Positions 26,029-34,193 of a DNA stretch of 64,000 nt are shown here, piece after piece (within the stretch, counting starts at the first letter, position 1; the number at the start of each line of letters is the position of its first letter). The DNA is from Deinococcus ruber (GTDB lineage Bacteria > Deinococcota > Deinococci > Deinococcales > Deinococcaceae): positions 62,001 to 126,000 of the forward strand of contig NZ_BMQL01000002.1 of assembly GCF_014648095.1 (NCBI RefSeq), in the 5' to 3' direction. The notes below the pieces were generated by a model. It was not told the DNA's origin, made no database searches, and saw nothing but the letters and a program-made list of their open reading frames with translations. The translations under genes and the position numbers were made by a program.

Positions 26029-27864
26029 ATGTACTCCCGGCCCGGCTCCGCTCCTTCCTCGTCTTCCCCCAGTGGCACAGCCGCCCGTCCTCCCCGCGAT
26101 TTCTCGCAGCTTCGCCGTCTGGTGCAGTTTGCGCGGCCCTATCTGCCACTGCTGGCGCTGGGCATCGTGTGTACCCTGATTTCCAGCGGCCTGAACCTGA
26201 TCTTTCCCGGCCTCTTCGGCAAGCTGATCGACGCGTCGTTTCTGAAGGTCGGCAGCACCGACACCGGGCCGCTCGACCGCATCGTGATCGAACTGCTGGG
26301 CATTTTCGCGCTCTCGGCGGTGTTCGGGGCCGCCCAGAGCTACCTGCTGTCGCGCATGGGGGCCAGCGTGGTGGCCGACCTGCGCCGCGCCGTGTTCTCG
26401 CACCTGCTGACGCTCAGCCCGCGCTTTTTCGCGTCGCACAAGACCGGCGACCTGACCAGCCGCCTGACCGCCGACGTGGGCACCGTGCAGACGGTGGTGA
26501 GTACCGCGCTGGCGCAGCTCTTCAGCCAGACGGTCACGCTGGTGGGCGGCGTGGCGCTGCTGTTCCTGACGAGCGCCCGGCTGAGCGTGGTGACGCTGGC
26601 GGTCATTCCGGTCATCATCATCACGGCGATTACCATCGGGCGGCGGATTCGCAAAATCTCGCGGCAGGTACAGGACGCCATCGCGGCGGCCAATGCCAGC
26701 GCCGAGGAAGCCATCGTGGGCGTGCGGGTGGTGCAGAGTTTTACCGCTGAAGATCAGGAACGCGGGCGCTACGGCAGCGGAATCGCGGCGTCGTTCCGGG
26801 CGGCCCTGAACCGCGCTCAGCTTCAGGCCCTCATGGCAGGCGTCATGAGCTTCCTGACCTTCGGGGCGCTGGCGCTGGTGCTGTGGTACGGCGGGCGACA
26901 GGTCATGAGCGGAGCTATCACGCCCGGCAAGCTGGTGAGTTTCCTGTTTTATGCCCTTCAGGTGGGCATCACGGTGGCGAGTCTGACCGGCATTTTCAAC
27001 CAGTTTCAGGAAGCGCTGGGCGCGTCGGGCCGCATCTTCGAACTGCTGGACGAACAGAGCGACCTGCCGGAAGTGGCGGCCCCAAAACGGCTGGACAGCG
27101 TGCAGGGGCGCGTTTCCTTCCAGAATGTGTCGTTTCGCTACGGTGACCGGGGAGACAGCGCCACGCTTGAGAACCTGAATTTCGAGGTGCAGCCGGGGCA
27201 ATTGGTGGCGCTGGTCGGGCCGAGCGGGGCGGGCAAGAGCACGCTGGTCAGCCTGATTCCGCGCTTCTACGATGTGAGCAGCGGCACCCTCAGCATTGAT
27301 GGACAGGACGTGCGCGAACTGAGCCTGCATGCCCTGCGCGCCAATGTGGGTCTGGTGCCGCAGGAAACGCTGCTCTTTTCGGGCACCATCGAGGAGAACA
27401 TTCTGTACGGACGCCCCGGCGCGAGCACAGAGGAAGTGCAGGCTGCCGCCCGCGCCGCCAACGCCCACGAGTTCATCGCGGGCTTTCCCGACGGCTATAC
27501 CACGCTGGTGGGCGAAAAGGGTATCAAGCTGTCGGGCGGGCAGCGGCAGCGGGTGGCGATTGCCCGCGCCATCCTGAAAAACCCGCGCATCTTGCTGCTC
27601 GACGAGGCTACAAGTGCGCTCGACAGCGAATCGGAAGCGCTGGTACAGGACGCGCTGGAACGCCTGATGGTGGGCCGCACCAGTTTCGTGATCGCCCACC
27701 GCCTGAGCACCATCCGCAACGCCGGGCGCATTCTGGTGCTGGAGGCCGGGCGCGTCATTCAGGACGGCACGCACGAGGAACTGATGGCGTCGGGCGGCCT
27801 GTACCGCGACCTGTACGAGATGCAGTTCCGGCGGGAACAGGACGGCGTGGCCGAGATAGCCTGA
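26029..27864 (+). CDS. ABC exporter, fused membrane and ATPase domains (MsbA-like)
   Basis: The 611-aa half-transporter has six membrane helices (about residues 35-330) and a C-terminal ATPase: Walker A GPSGAGKST, the signature LSGGQRQRVAIARAI, Walker B ILLLDEATSALD and the H-loop VIAHRLST. Such homodimeric exporters move lipids, drugs or peptides; the substrate is not readable. The N-terminal 25 residues are Ser/Pro-rich. The start is set by the TACCCT box; no SD. It is convergent with the HIT gene, 3 bp apart. Confidence 0.92.
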   Translation: MYSRPGSAPSSSSPSGTAARPPRDFSQLRRLVQFARPYLPLLALGIVCTLISSGLNLIFPGLFGKLIDASFLKVGSTDTGPLDRIVIELLGIFALSAVFGAAQSYLLSRMGASVVADLRRAVFSHLLTLSPRFFASHKTGDLTSRLTADVGTVQTVVSTALAQLFSQTVTLVGGVALLFLTSARLSVVTLAVIPVIIITAITIGRRIRKISRQVQDAIAAANASAEEAIVGVRVVQSFTAEDQERGRYGSGIAASFRAALNRAQLQALMAGVMSFLTFGALALVLWYGGRQVMSGAITPGKLVSFLFYALQVGITVASLTGIFNQFQEALGASGRIFELLDEQSDLPEVAAPKRLDSVQGRVSFQNVSFRYGDRGDSATLENLNFEVQPGQLVALVGPSGAGKSTLVSLIPRFYDVSSGTLSIDGQDVRELSLHALRANVGLVPQETLLFSGTIEENILYGRPGASTEEVQAAARAANAHEFIAGFPDGYTTLVGEKGIKLSGGQRQRVAIARAILKNPRILLLDEATSALDSESEALVQDALERLMVGRTSFVIAHRLSTIRNAGRILVLEAGRVIQDGTHEELMASGGLYRDLYEMQFRREQDGVAEIA

Positions 27865-27867
27865 GTC

Positions 27868-28338
27868 TCAGGACGGGTTGGCGGCCATCAACTCCACCAG
27901 CGCTGCCCGAATACGCTCCCGCAGTTCGCCGTGCTGAGCGTCGGAATACGCCAGATCGGGGCGGCTCCACGAGTCGAGCGGATAGCGCCAGTGCGGAAGT
28001 TTCACGGCGCTGTCGTCTTCCCAGGCATAGCGCGGCGTGACGTGGGCATGAACATAGTGGTCGGTGTTGCCGTAAATCGAATAGTTGACCCGCAGCGGCG
28101 CACACGCCTGCATGATCGCCTCTCCCAGCACACTCATATCGATCAGAAACTGCGTGCGCTCTTTCAGCGGCAGGTCGCTGAGGTGGTCGGCGCGGCTGTC
28201 GGAATTCAGCACGCAGTAGCCGGGCAGAAACTGCGTGTCGCCGATGCAGGCGTAGCCGCTGGGCATGCGGGCCAGCACCATCGGATTTTCGCCGCGCTGG
28301 GCCGCGCCCACTCGGTCTTTCTTCCATTCGTCGTTCAT
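27868..28338 (-). CDS. HIT family protein
   Basis: The 156-aa protein carries the histidine triad HYVHAHVTPRY (about residues 93-103), the active site of HIT nucleotide hydrolases and transferases such as diadenosine-polyphosphate hydrolases. The family consensus is H-x-H-x-H-x-x and all three His are present. Its ATG overlaps the stop of the glycosylase gene upstream (ATGA), so the two are co-translated. A role in clearing adenylylated nucleotides next to a DNA repair gene fits but is inferred. Confidence 0.85.
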   Translation of the reverse strand: MNDEWKKDRVGAAQRGENPMVLARMPSGYACIGDTQFLPGYCVLNSDSRADHLSDLPLKERTQFLIDMSVLGEAIMQACAPLRVNYSIYGNTDHYVHAHVTPRYAWEDDSAVKLPHWRYPLDSWSRPDLAYSDAQHGELRERIRAALVELMAANPS

Positions 28339-28937
28339 AGCAGCTCCATGCTGGGCCTGCCGCTGGAAATCCAGCGATTGCCCGTTTCGGTGAATCGCCA
28401 GGGCAGATTCTGGCCCGCCTGAATGCCTACCCGCGCCGTAATCGTCACCTGTTCGTCGGGCACGCGCTCGCCTGGATACAGCGCCAGATGCTCGCCGTTC
28501 ACCATCTGCCCGCGAAAATCGGGCGTGATGTGCAGCGCCTGTACCAGTTTGGCCGGGCCACTCGTCAGGTTGAGTGGGGCCGTGACCGGGCGGAATTCCA
28601 GCATGGTGACGACGCCCTCGACAGGCTCCAGCGCCCGCAGCAGCACGCTGGCCGATATCCCCTCCTCGCGGCAGGCCACCTGAAGCAGCGGGTGAGTATG
28701 CGCGACCCAGAACAGAAACGTGCCGGGCGGCAGGCTCAGCTCTGCCGAACGCGCCGCGTGAAAGCGCCCCGCCGTGCAGCTGGGGTCGCGTGGGCAGTCG
28801 TAGGCTTCGGCCTCCACGACGCGGCCCGCCATTTTCCGCCCATCGTCGAGCGTGCGGACGAGTACCGATCCCAGGAGTTCCCGCGCCACCTTTACCGGGT
28901 CGCGGGCAAAAAAAGCAGGCGAGTAGGGAAGACGCAC
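28335..28937 (-). CDS. DNA-3-methyladenine glycosylase (MPG/AAG family)
   Basis: The enzyme removes alkylated purines to start base excision repair. The 200-aa protein has the AAG fold with VVEAEAYDCPRDPSCTAGR, where the catalytic Glu and DNA-contacting Tyr lie. Further on it has LLRALEPVEG, LTSGPAKLVQALHI and the C-terminal VGIQAGQNLPWRF. The start is GTG at 28937, 6 bases after TACACT; homology starts at LPYSPAFFARDPVKVARELLG. It heads a two-gene operon with the HIT protein. Confidence 0.92.
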   Translation of the reverse strand: MRLPYSPAFFARDPVKVARELLGSVLVRTLDDGRKMAGRVVEAEAYDCPRDPSCTAGRFHAARSAELSLPPGTFLFWVAHTHPLLQVACREEGISASVLLRALEPVEGVVTMLEFRPVTAPLNLTSGPAKLVQALHITPDFRGQMVNGEHLALYPGERVPDEQVTITARVGIQAGQNLPWRFTETGNRWISSGRPSMELL

Positions 28938-28949
28938 ACGGCGAGTGTA
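28938..28949 (-). promoter_or_regulatory. Leaderless promoter of the glycosylase-HIT operon
   Basis: On the minus strand TACACT is followed by 6 bases and a GTG start. Confidence 0.6.
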
Positions 28950-28954
28950 GCGGG

Positions 28955-29350
28955 TCAGCGCTTTCGGGTAGACAGACGCTTCCAGCTCAGCAGCACGAAC
29001 AGGCACAGCAGGGCCATAAACGGCGCACCGTACAGATCGAAGGTGTCCAGGTGTCCTCCCAGTTCGAGTTTTTCGGTGACGGTTGCCAGCGCCCGGCCTG
29101 TCTGCGCGGGCACGATGGCTACAGGAAAGAGAATAAAGCCCAGTAGGACGTCAGATTCTTTGCGGGGAAGGCGCGTGGCACTCCAGGCAAGCCACCCGCT
29201 GGCAGCGCAACACCCGGTTGCCAGCAGTGCCAGCGCGACATGCAGTGGCCTGTGAGCCGCGAGGAGAAGATGGAGACACAGCGCCACAATCACGCCGATA
29301 TACAGCAGGGCAAACCAGAACCACAGGCCGCGCCCGGTCTGACTGTTCAC
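28955..29350 (-). CDS. Small integral membrane protein B
   Basis: The 131-aa protein has four hydrophobic segments (about residues 8-30, 36-56, 66-86 and 105-122) and a basic C-terminus (SWKRLSTRKR). I recognise no family. GTG at 29350 overlaps the stop of the preceding membrane-protein gene (GTGA), and the frame upstream of this GTG is antisense-like. With its partner it may form a two-subunit membrane complex; no function can be assigned. Confidence 0.7.
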   Translation of the reverse strand: MNSQTGRGLWFWFALLYIGVIVALCLHLLLAAHRPLHVALALLATGCCAASGWLAWSATRLPRKESDVLLGFILFPVAIVPAQTGRALATVTEKLELGGHLDTFDLYGAPFMALLCLFVLLSWKRLSTRKR

Positions 29351-29763
29351 GCCCCGCCTTTCAGCAGGCGGCGGAATCCTGACGGGTGAAAGAAGAGAGG
29401 CGATAGGCCCACGATCAAGCCGCCCACTTCGATGACATCGAAGATGCCGAGTGCCCCGCCGCGTTCCAGGGTGCGAATCATTCTGGACAGGGCGGCGCTG
29501 CCGATAGCTGGAAAGAGCAGCAGTGCAAACGGGTTTAGAGTCCTCAGCGCTGGGTCTTTCCACACTCGCCAGCTCAGCCACACGGCGAAGCAGGCCAGTG
29601 CCAGGGCTAGCAGCGATAGGCCGAGGTACAGCGGGGTATGCCCGCTCAGCAGTGCTGACACCGAATACGGAAGGCCAGCGGCAGCCATCAGACCGGCAAA
29701 CCAGAGCGCAGAAGACGCGAACTGGAGGGTTTTTGCCCCCCGAACTTCCGCGTCTCCACTCAG
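29347..29763 (-). CDS. Small integral membrane protein A, probable CTG start
   Basis: The 138-aa frame has four hydrophobic segments (FASSALWFAGLMAAAGLPYS, then about 50-70, 85-100 and 112-125). I recognise no family. The first ATG (29688) would cut the first membrane helix in half, and there is no ATG, GTG or TTG upstream in frame. CTG at 29761-29763 overlaps the stop of a 12-codon leaderless mini-ORF (CTGA), making it the likely start. A one-base deletion near the mini-ORF ATG (original MSELPGKQG...) is the alternative. The stop overlaps gene B. Confidence 0.6.
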   Translation of the reverse strand: MSGDAEVRGAKTLQFASSALWFAGLMAAAGLPYSVSALLSGHTPLYLGLSLLALALACFAVWLSWRVWKDPALRTLNPFALLLFPAIGSAALSRMIRTLERGGALGIFDVIEVGGLIVGLSPLFFHPSGFRRLLKGGA

Positions 29764-29798
29764 GCCGTACAGCCCCTGCTTGCCGGGAAGTCACTCAT
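29760..29798 (-). CDS. Candidate leaderless mini-ORF (12 codons) before membrane protein A
   Basis: The ATG at 29798 is 6 bases after TACACT and opens MSDFPASRGCTA, ending in TGA at 29760-29762. The stop overlaps the CTG proposed as the start of membrane protein A. It could instead be the true start of that gene, broken by a frameshift. Confidence 0.45.
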   Translation of the reverse strand: MSDFPASRGCTA

Positions 29799-29810
29799 AC
29801 GCGGAGTGTA
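29799..29810 (-). promoter_or_regulatory. Leaderless promoter of the membrane-protein A/B operon
   Basis: On the minus strand TACACT is followed by 6 bases and ATG of the 12-codon ORF. Confidence 0.6.
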
Positions 29811-29856
29811 GTCCGGGCATTCAGGCCGCGCTGCTCAACTGTCGTTCCCCGATCTG

Positions 29857-30891
29857 TTACTCGGCTTCGCCCAGCCGCACGATCATTTTGCCGGTGTTCT
29901 GCCCTTGCAGCATGCCCATAAAGGCGTCGGGCATAGCGTCAATGCCGTCCACAACAGTTTCCTCGAAGCGCAGTTGCCCGCTGGCGATCCAGCCGCCCAC
30001 CTCGGCCACGAACTCGTTGAACATGCTGTAGTACGGCGATACCAGAAAGCCGCGCAGCGTCAGTTGCTTGCCGATGAGCTGGGCCAGATTGCGCGGCGCG
30101 GCATTTGGCTCAGTGGCGTTATACTGGCTGATCATGCCGCAGATGGCGGCGCGTCCGTGAAGGTTCATCGAGGAGATGGCGGCCTCCAGATGTTCGCCGC
30201 CCACGTTGTCGAAATACACGTCGATGCCGTCTGGAGCGGCCTGCCGCAGCTGCGCGGCCACCGGGCCATCTTTGTAGTTGAAGGCGGCGTCGAACTTCAG
30301 GTCATTCAGCAGGTGCTGCACCTTGTCTGCCGACCCCGCGCTGCCGATGACCCGCGAGGCTCCCTTCAGCCGGGCGATCTGGCCTACTGCGCTGCCCACC
30401 GCGCCCGCCGCGCCCGATACGAACACCGCGTCGCCCGCCTTGAATTCCGCGACCCGTAGCAGGCCCGCGTAGGCGGTCAGGCCGGGCATGCCCAGCACTC
30501 CCAGGTACGCGCTCAGCGGCACGCCGGGCAGGGAAGGCAGCGTTCGGACCTTCGCCGCATCCACCACCGCCGCCGTGCGCCAGCCCAGTTCGTGCAGCAC
30601 CAGCGTGCCCGCTTCGATACCCTCGGCCCGCGACTCGACCACCTGTCCCACCGCGCCGCCGGTCATCGGGGCATTCAGCGCAAACGGCGGCGTGTACGAT
30701 TTCACGTCGTTCATCCGGCCCCGCATGTACGGATCAACCGTCAGGTACAGGTTGCGAACCAGCAGTTGCCCGCTCTCCAGCGGCGGCAGCGTCACATCGG
30801 TCAGGTGGAAATCCGAGGGTCTGGGTGCGCCCTGAGGACGAGCCGCGAGCTGCACTTCACGCGAGGTCATGGAAACAGAAGAGGATGTCAT
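29857..30891 (-). CDS. NADP-dependent oxidoreductase (MDR superfamily, CurA/LTB4DH-like)
   Basis: The 344-aa enzyme belongs to the zinc-free MDR group that reduces double bonds of enones, such as curcumin reductase and prostaglandin reductase. Motifs are LVRNLYLTVDPYMRGRM, the nucleotide-binding VFVSGAAGAVGSAVGQIAR, YFDNVGGEHLEAAI and ICGMISQYN. The ATG at 30891 is the first in frame and no SD is clear; ATG 30870 is an alternative. It is divergent from rlmB. Confidence 0.9.
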   Translation of the reverse strand: MTSSSVSMTSREVQLAARPQGAPRPSDFHLTDVTLPPLESGQLLVRNLYLTVDPYMRGRMNDVKSYTPPFALNAPMTGGAVGQVVESRAEGIEAGTLVLHELGWRTAAVVDAAKVRTLPSLPGVPLSAYLGVLGMPGLTAYAGLLRVAEFKAGDAVFVSGAAGAVGSAVGQIARLKGASRVIGSAGSADKVQHLLNDLKFDAAFNYKDGPVAAQLRQAAPDGIDVYFDNVGGEHLEAAISSMNLHGRAAICGMISQYNATEPNAAPRNLAQLIGKQLTLRGFLVSPYYSMFNEFVAEVGGWIASGQLRFEETVVDGIDAMPDAFMGMLQGQNTGKMIVRLGEAE

Positions 30892-30979
30892 GCTGCTATT
30901 TGGCGTCTTCCGGCGGCTGGGCGGCGTAGGACAGGTAACGTTTCAGGCCGGGGCGTGACTGCCGCCGGGGAGCAGGCGC

Positions 30980-30992
30980 TACACTCCCCGGT
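30980..30992 (+). promoter_or_regulatory. Leaderless promoter of rlmB
   Basis: TACACT is followed by 7 bases and ATG. Confidence 0.6.
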
Positions 30993-31718
30993 ATGTTGCT
31001 CTATGGAAGAAACCCCGTGTTGGAGGCCCTGCGTGCCGGGCTGGTGCAGGAATTGCTGGTGGCTCGCGGCGTCGAGGAATCGCTGGTACAGGAACTCAAG
31101 ACATTTGATGTAAGGCTGAAATTCGCGCCGCGCATCGAACTCGATCAGATCGCCGGAACCACCGACCATCAGGGCGTTATTGCCGATGTCGAAGATCTGG
31201 AATGGGCCAGCGTCGATGACATTCTCGACCGCGCCGAAAGCAAGGGCGAGGAACTGCTGGTGATTCTGCTCGACGGCATCACCGATCCGCGTAACTTCGG
31301 GGCCATCATCCGAAGTGCCGAGGTGCTGGGAGCGCACGGCGTCATCGTCGAGGAACGGCGCAGCAGCCCGCTGACTGCAACGGTGGCAAAGGCGGCGGCA
31401 GGCGCGACCAGTTTTCTGCCGGTGGCCCAGACCAAGAACCTGCCCCGCCTCATCGAGCAGCTCAAGAGCGACGGCGTGTGGGTCTACGGCGCGGCAGGCG
31501 AGGCGGCCCGGCCCATGCAACAGCTCGATTATCAGCGCCCGCTGGCCCTGGTGATCGGTGCGGAAGGCGAGGGCATGCGCCGCCTGGTGCGCGAGAAGTG
31601 CGACGAACTGGTGAGCATTCCGATCAGGGGCCAGATTCAGAGCCTGAATGCCTCGGTGGCGGCGGGCATCCTGATTCAGCACGCGCTGGCAAGCCGAGAG
31701 GCAGGAGCGAAGAAGTAA
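30993..31718 (+). CDS. rlmB: 23S rRNA (guanosine-2'-O)-methyltransferase RlmB (TrmH/SpoU family)
   Basis: This SPOUT enzyme methylates a ribose in 23S rRNA (G2251 in E. coli). The 241-aa protein has the substrate-binding N-domain (MLLYGRNPVLEAL) and the three SpoU motifs: LDGITDPRNFGAIIRSAEVLG, LVIGAEGEGM and IPIRGQIQSLNASVAAGI. The C-terminal trefoil knot is intact. The leaderless start fits the family N-terminus exactly. Confidence 0.92.
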   Translation: MLLYGRNPVLEALRAGLVQELLVARGVEESLVQELKTFDVRLKFAPRIELDQIAGTTDHQGVIADVEDLEWASVDDILDRAESKGEELLVILLDGITDPRNFGAIIRSAEVLGAHGVIVEERRSSPLTATVAKAAAGATSFLPVAQTKNLPRLIEQLKSDGVWVYGAAGEAARPMQQLDYQRPLALVIGAEGEGMRRLVREKCDELVSIPIRGQIQSLNASVAAGILIQHALASREAGAKK

Positions 31719-31826
31719 CGACAGTCCCTACAGATTCGGGCTTCGGGCAGGCCGGAGTTGTTGAATTCTTGAGTCTTGCGCCGGTCGTTGGCGTCCAGAT
31801 GTCCTCATTTCTGACATCATGCCCCC

Positions 31827-32735
31827 ATGCAGCCTGTCAGCATCCACAACGAACACCTGAGCCTCGAAATCCTGCCAGAACTCGGCGCAAGTGTGCTGAA
31901 TCTGTCGGCGGCGTCGGGGCGGCCTGTGTTGCGCCACGTCGAACTGAACACCGTTAAAACCAGCAGCCAGTGCGCCAGTTTTACACTGCTGCCCTACAGC
32001 AACCGCATAAGGGACGCACGCTTCAGCTTCGAGGGGCGCGAGGTTCAGCTTCGGCCCACGCCGGGCGGCAGCAGTATTCAGCACGGCGATGTTCGCAACC
32101 GGCCCTGGCAGGTGCAGCGCGTGTCAGACACCCACCTGAGCTGTGACTTCGACAGCCGCACCTTCAGCGACGTGAACTGGCCCTGGGCCTTTACCGCCCG
32201 CGTGGAATACCTGCTGCACGGGCCGCATCTCGATATCTCGGTGATGCTGACCAATACCGACACGTCTCCGATGCCCGCCGGAATGGGGCTGCATCCGTAT
32301 TTTGCCCGCTACGACGGCGACACCGACCCCGCCCTGAGTTTTCAGGCGGGCGGCGTGTACGTGGCCGATGCCAGCAGCATTCCCAGCGCCGCCGCCGTAC
32401 CGATTCCGCCAGAGCTGGATTTCTCGCTGCCGCGTGCGGTGGGCGCACAGGCGCTCGATCAGGTCTACGCCTCCTGGGACGGGGTGGCGCGGCTGAGCTG
32501 GAACGCTGGCACCGCACAGCCGGAACGCGCCCTGACCATCACCGCCGACAGCGTGTATTCCCATCTGGTGCTGTTTACCGCCCCCGACGGCAGTCTGGCA
32601 CTCGAACCGGTCACGCACGCCACCGACGCCTTCAATCTGGCGGCGCGGGGCGTTCACGGCACCGATATGCGCGTGCTGGCGAGTGGGCAGAGCGTGGGCG
32701 GAGCGGTGCGCCTCACGCTGGAAGGAGCGTGGTAA
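31827..32735 (+). CDS. Aldose 1-epimerase family protein
   Basis: The 302-aa beta-sandwich protein shows galactose-mutarotase features: LPYSNRIRDARFSFEGREVQL, the active-site His in QHGDVRNRPW, and GMGLHPYFARYDGD with its second His. It interconverts sugar anomers or a related substrate. The ATG at 31827 is 6 bases after CATCAT, a weak -10. It is convergent with the Lrp gene, 4 bp apart. Confidence 0.9.
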   Translation: MQPVSIHNEHLSLEILPELGASVLNLSAASGRPVLRHVELNTVKTSSQCASFTLLPYSNRIRDARFSFEGREVQLRPTPGGSSIQHGDVRNRPWQVQRVSDTHLSCDFDSRTFSDVNWPWAFTARVEYLLHGPHLDISVMLTNTDTSPMPAGMGLHPYFARYDGDTDPALSFQAGGVYVADASSIPSAAAVPIPPELDFSLPRAVGAQALDQVYASWDGVARLSWNAGTAQPERALTITADSVYSHLVLFTAPDGSLALEPVTHATDAFNLAARGVHGTDMRVLASGQSVGGAVRLTLEGAW

Positions 32736-32739
32736 GCGC

Positions 32740-33204
32740 TCAGCTGGGCAGCAGGGGGCGGTCTTCGATCTTGGAAGACAGGATGATGCTGGTGACCGGC
32801 TCGCCGTAACGGTTGATGGCGTTGATGACGCGTTCCAGATGCTCCACATCGCGCACCGCGACTTTCAGGACGTAGCAGTCCTCGCCCGTCACGCGGTCGG
32901 CGTTCAGCACTTCCGGCATGTCGTGAAGCTGCGTGGCAAAGGCGTCGTACAGGCCGTAGCGCACGGTAATACGGATGTACGCCTGTAAACGCAGCCCCAG
33001 TGCCGCCGGACTGAGCAGCACCCGGTAGCCACGCACGATGCCCGCGTCTTCCATGCGCCGCAGCCGCTCGGCCACAGCCGGAGCCGACAGATTCACGCGC
33101 CTGCCCAGCTCGCTGAAGGGCATCCGGGCGTTCTCCTGAAGCGCTGCCAGCAGGGCGCACCCCGTTTCATCCAGCAGACGCTCGCGGTCGAAGGTCAGAG
33201 ACAT
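32740..33204 (-). CDS. Lrp/AsnC family transcriptional regulator
   Basis: The 154-aa protein has the N-terminal helix-turn-helix (MPFSELGRRVNLSAPAVAERLRRMEDAGIVRGY) and the C-terminal RAM domain that binds amino acids (YVLKVAVRDVEHLERVINAINRYG). Lrp proteins act as octamers that sense an amino acid. It is divergent from the EamA exporter gene with a symmetric TACTTTAC/GTAAAGTA pair between them, so it probably controls that exporter and itself. Confidence 0.92.
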   Translation of the reverse strand: MSLTFDRERLLDETGCALLAALQENARMPFSELGRRVNLSAPAVAERLRRMEDAGIVRGYRVLLSPAALGLRLQAYIRITVRYGLYDAFATQLHDMPEVLNADRVTGEDCYVLKVAVRDVEHLERVINAINRYGEPVTSIILSSKIEDRPLLPS

Positions 33205-33290
33205 ACTTTACTTTAGCATCGTTGGCATGTTTGCTCTGTTGCCTTTGATATCCCCTGTCTGCCACCATTTTCATTTTGTAAAGTAGGGCT
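33204..33290. promoter_or_regulatory. Divergent lrp/eamA control region with symmetric operator
   Basis: TACTTTAC (33204-33211) and its inverse GTAAAGTA (33278-33285) mark both ends of the 86-bp gap. Each half overlaps a TAAAGT -10 box: 5 bases before the lrp ATG and 6 bases before the eamA ATG. The Lrp octamer could bridge the two sites and block both leaderless promoters (inference). Confidence 0.6.
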
Positions 33291-34193
33291 ATGAATGCCA
33301 GCACTGCTACTGCACGCGCCTCGCTGCCTACCCTGGTGGTGCTGGCACTCGGAACGGTCTATCTGATCTGGGGAAGCACGTATTTCGGCATCAAGATCGC
33401 CATCCAGAGCCTGCCTCCGCTGGGAATGCTCGGGGTGCGATTTCTGCTGGGTGGTGCGCTGCTGTACGGCGTGCTGCGGCTGCGCGGCGTGCCGAATCCG
33501 CGCCGTGTTCAGTGGGGCTGGAGCGCGGTGGTGGGTCTGCTGCTGCTGGGCGGCGGCACCGGACTGGTCACGCTGGCCGAAAAGCAGGCCAGCAGCAGCG
33601 TCGCGGCCATGCTGATCGCCATTTCCCCGCTGTTCGCCTCGCTCTTTTCGAATCTGTGGGGCGAGCGCACCAGCGGGCGTGAATGGCTGGGCATCGGGGT
33701 GGGGCTGGTGGGCATCGTGCTGTTGAATCTGGGCGAGCTGCGGGCCACTCCGCTGGCGGCGCTGCTGCTGGTGCTCGCGCCGCTGTGCTGGACGTTCGGC
33801 AGTGCCCTGGCGCGGCGGGTGACGCTGCCAGACGGCCTGATGGGAGCCGCCGCCGAGATGCTGACGGGCGGGGCGCTGCTGCTGCTGCTCAGCCCGCTGG
33901 TGCACGAGCACTGGCGCACGCCCACTCCGGCGAGTTTGTGGGCGCTGGCGTATCTGGTGGTGTTCGGCAGCATTCTGGCGTACAGCGCGTATATGTATCT
34001 GGTGGCGCACACCCGACCCGCGCTGGCAACCAGTTACGCGTATGTCAATCCGCTGGTGGCGGTGCTGCTGGGCGTGGGGCTGGGCGGCGAACACCTCGGC
34101 CACCTCGGCTGGCTGGCGCTGGGCGTGATCGTGCTGGGCGTGGTGCTGGTGATCTGGCCGCGCAGCGAAGCCGCGAAGGGACGTGCCGCATGA
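33291..34193 (+). CDS. EamA family transporter (drug/metabolite exporter)
   Basis: The 300-aa protein has ten hydrophobic helices in two EamA repeats (about residues 13-145 and 155-295), with the typical YLIWGSTYFGIKIAI opening and a second-repeat motif SILAYSAYMYLVAHTRPALATSYAYVNP. Such exporters move amino acids or other small metabolites outward. With the divergent Lrp regulator, amino-acid export is likely (inference). Its stop overlaps the next ATG (ATGA). Confidence 0.92.
   Translation: MNASTATARASLPTLVVLALGTVYLIWGSTYFGIKIAIQSLPPLGMLGVRFLLGGALLYGVLRLRGVPNPRRVQWGWSAVVGLLLLGGGTGLVTLAEKQASSSVAAMLIAISPLFASLFSNLWGERTSGREWLGIGVGLVGIVLLNLGELRATPLAALLLVLAPLCWTFGSALARRVTLPDGLMGAAAEMLTGGALLLLLSPLVHEHWRTPTPASLWALAYLVVFGSILAYSAYMYLVAHTRPALATSYAYVNPLVAVLLGVGLGGEHLGHLGWLALGVIVLGVVLVIWPRSEAAKGRAA

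Noticed and set aside
29688..29688. ATG 29688 as the start of membrane protein A
   Set aside because: It cuts the first membrane helix, and coding-like hydrophobic sequence continues upstream in the same frame to a coupled CTG.
30888..30893. ATGA overlap before the MDR oxidoreductase as another mini-ORF
   Set aside because: The overlapping upstream frame is a long antisense frame of rlmB without its own -10 box or start near by.
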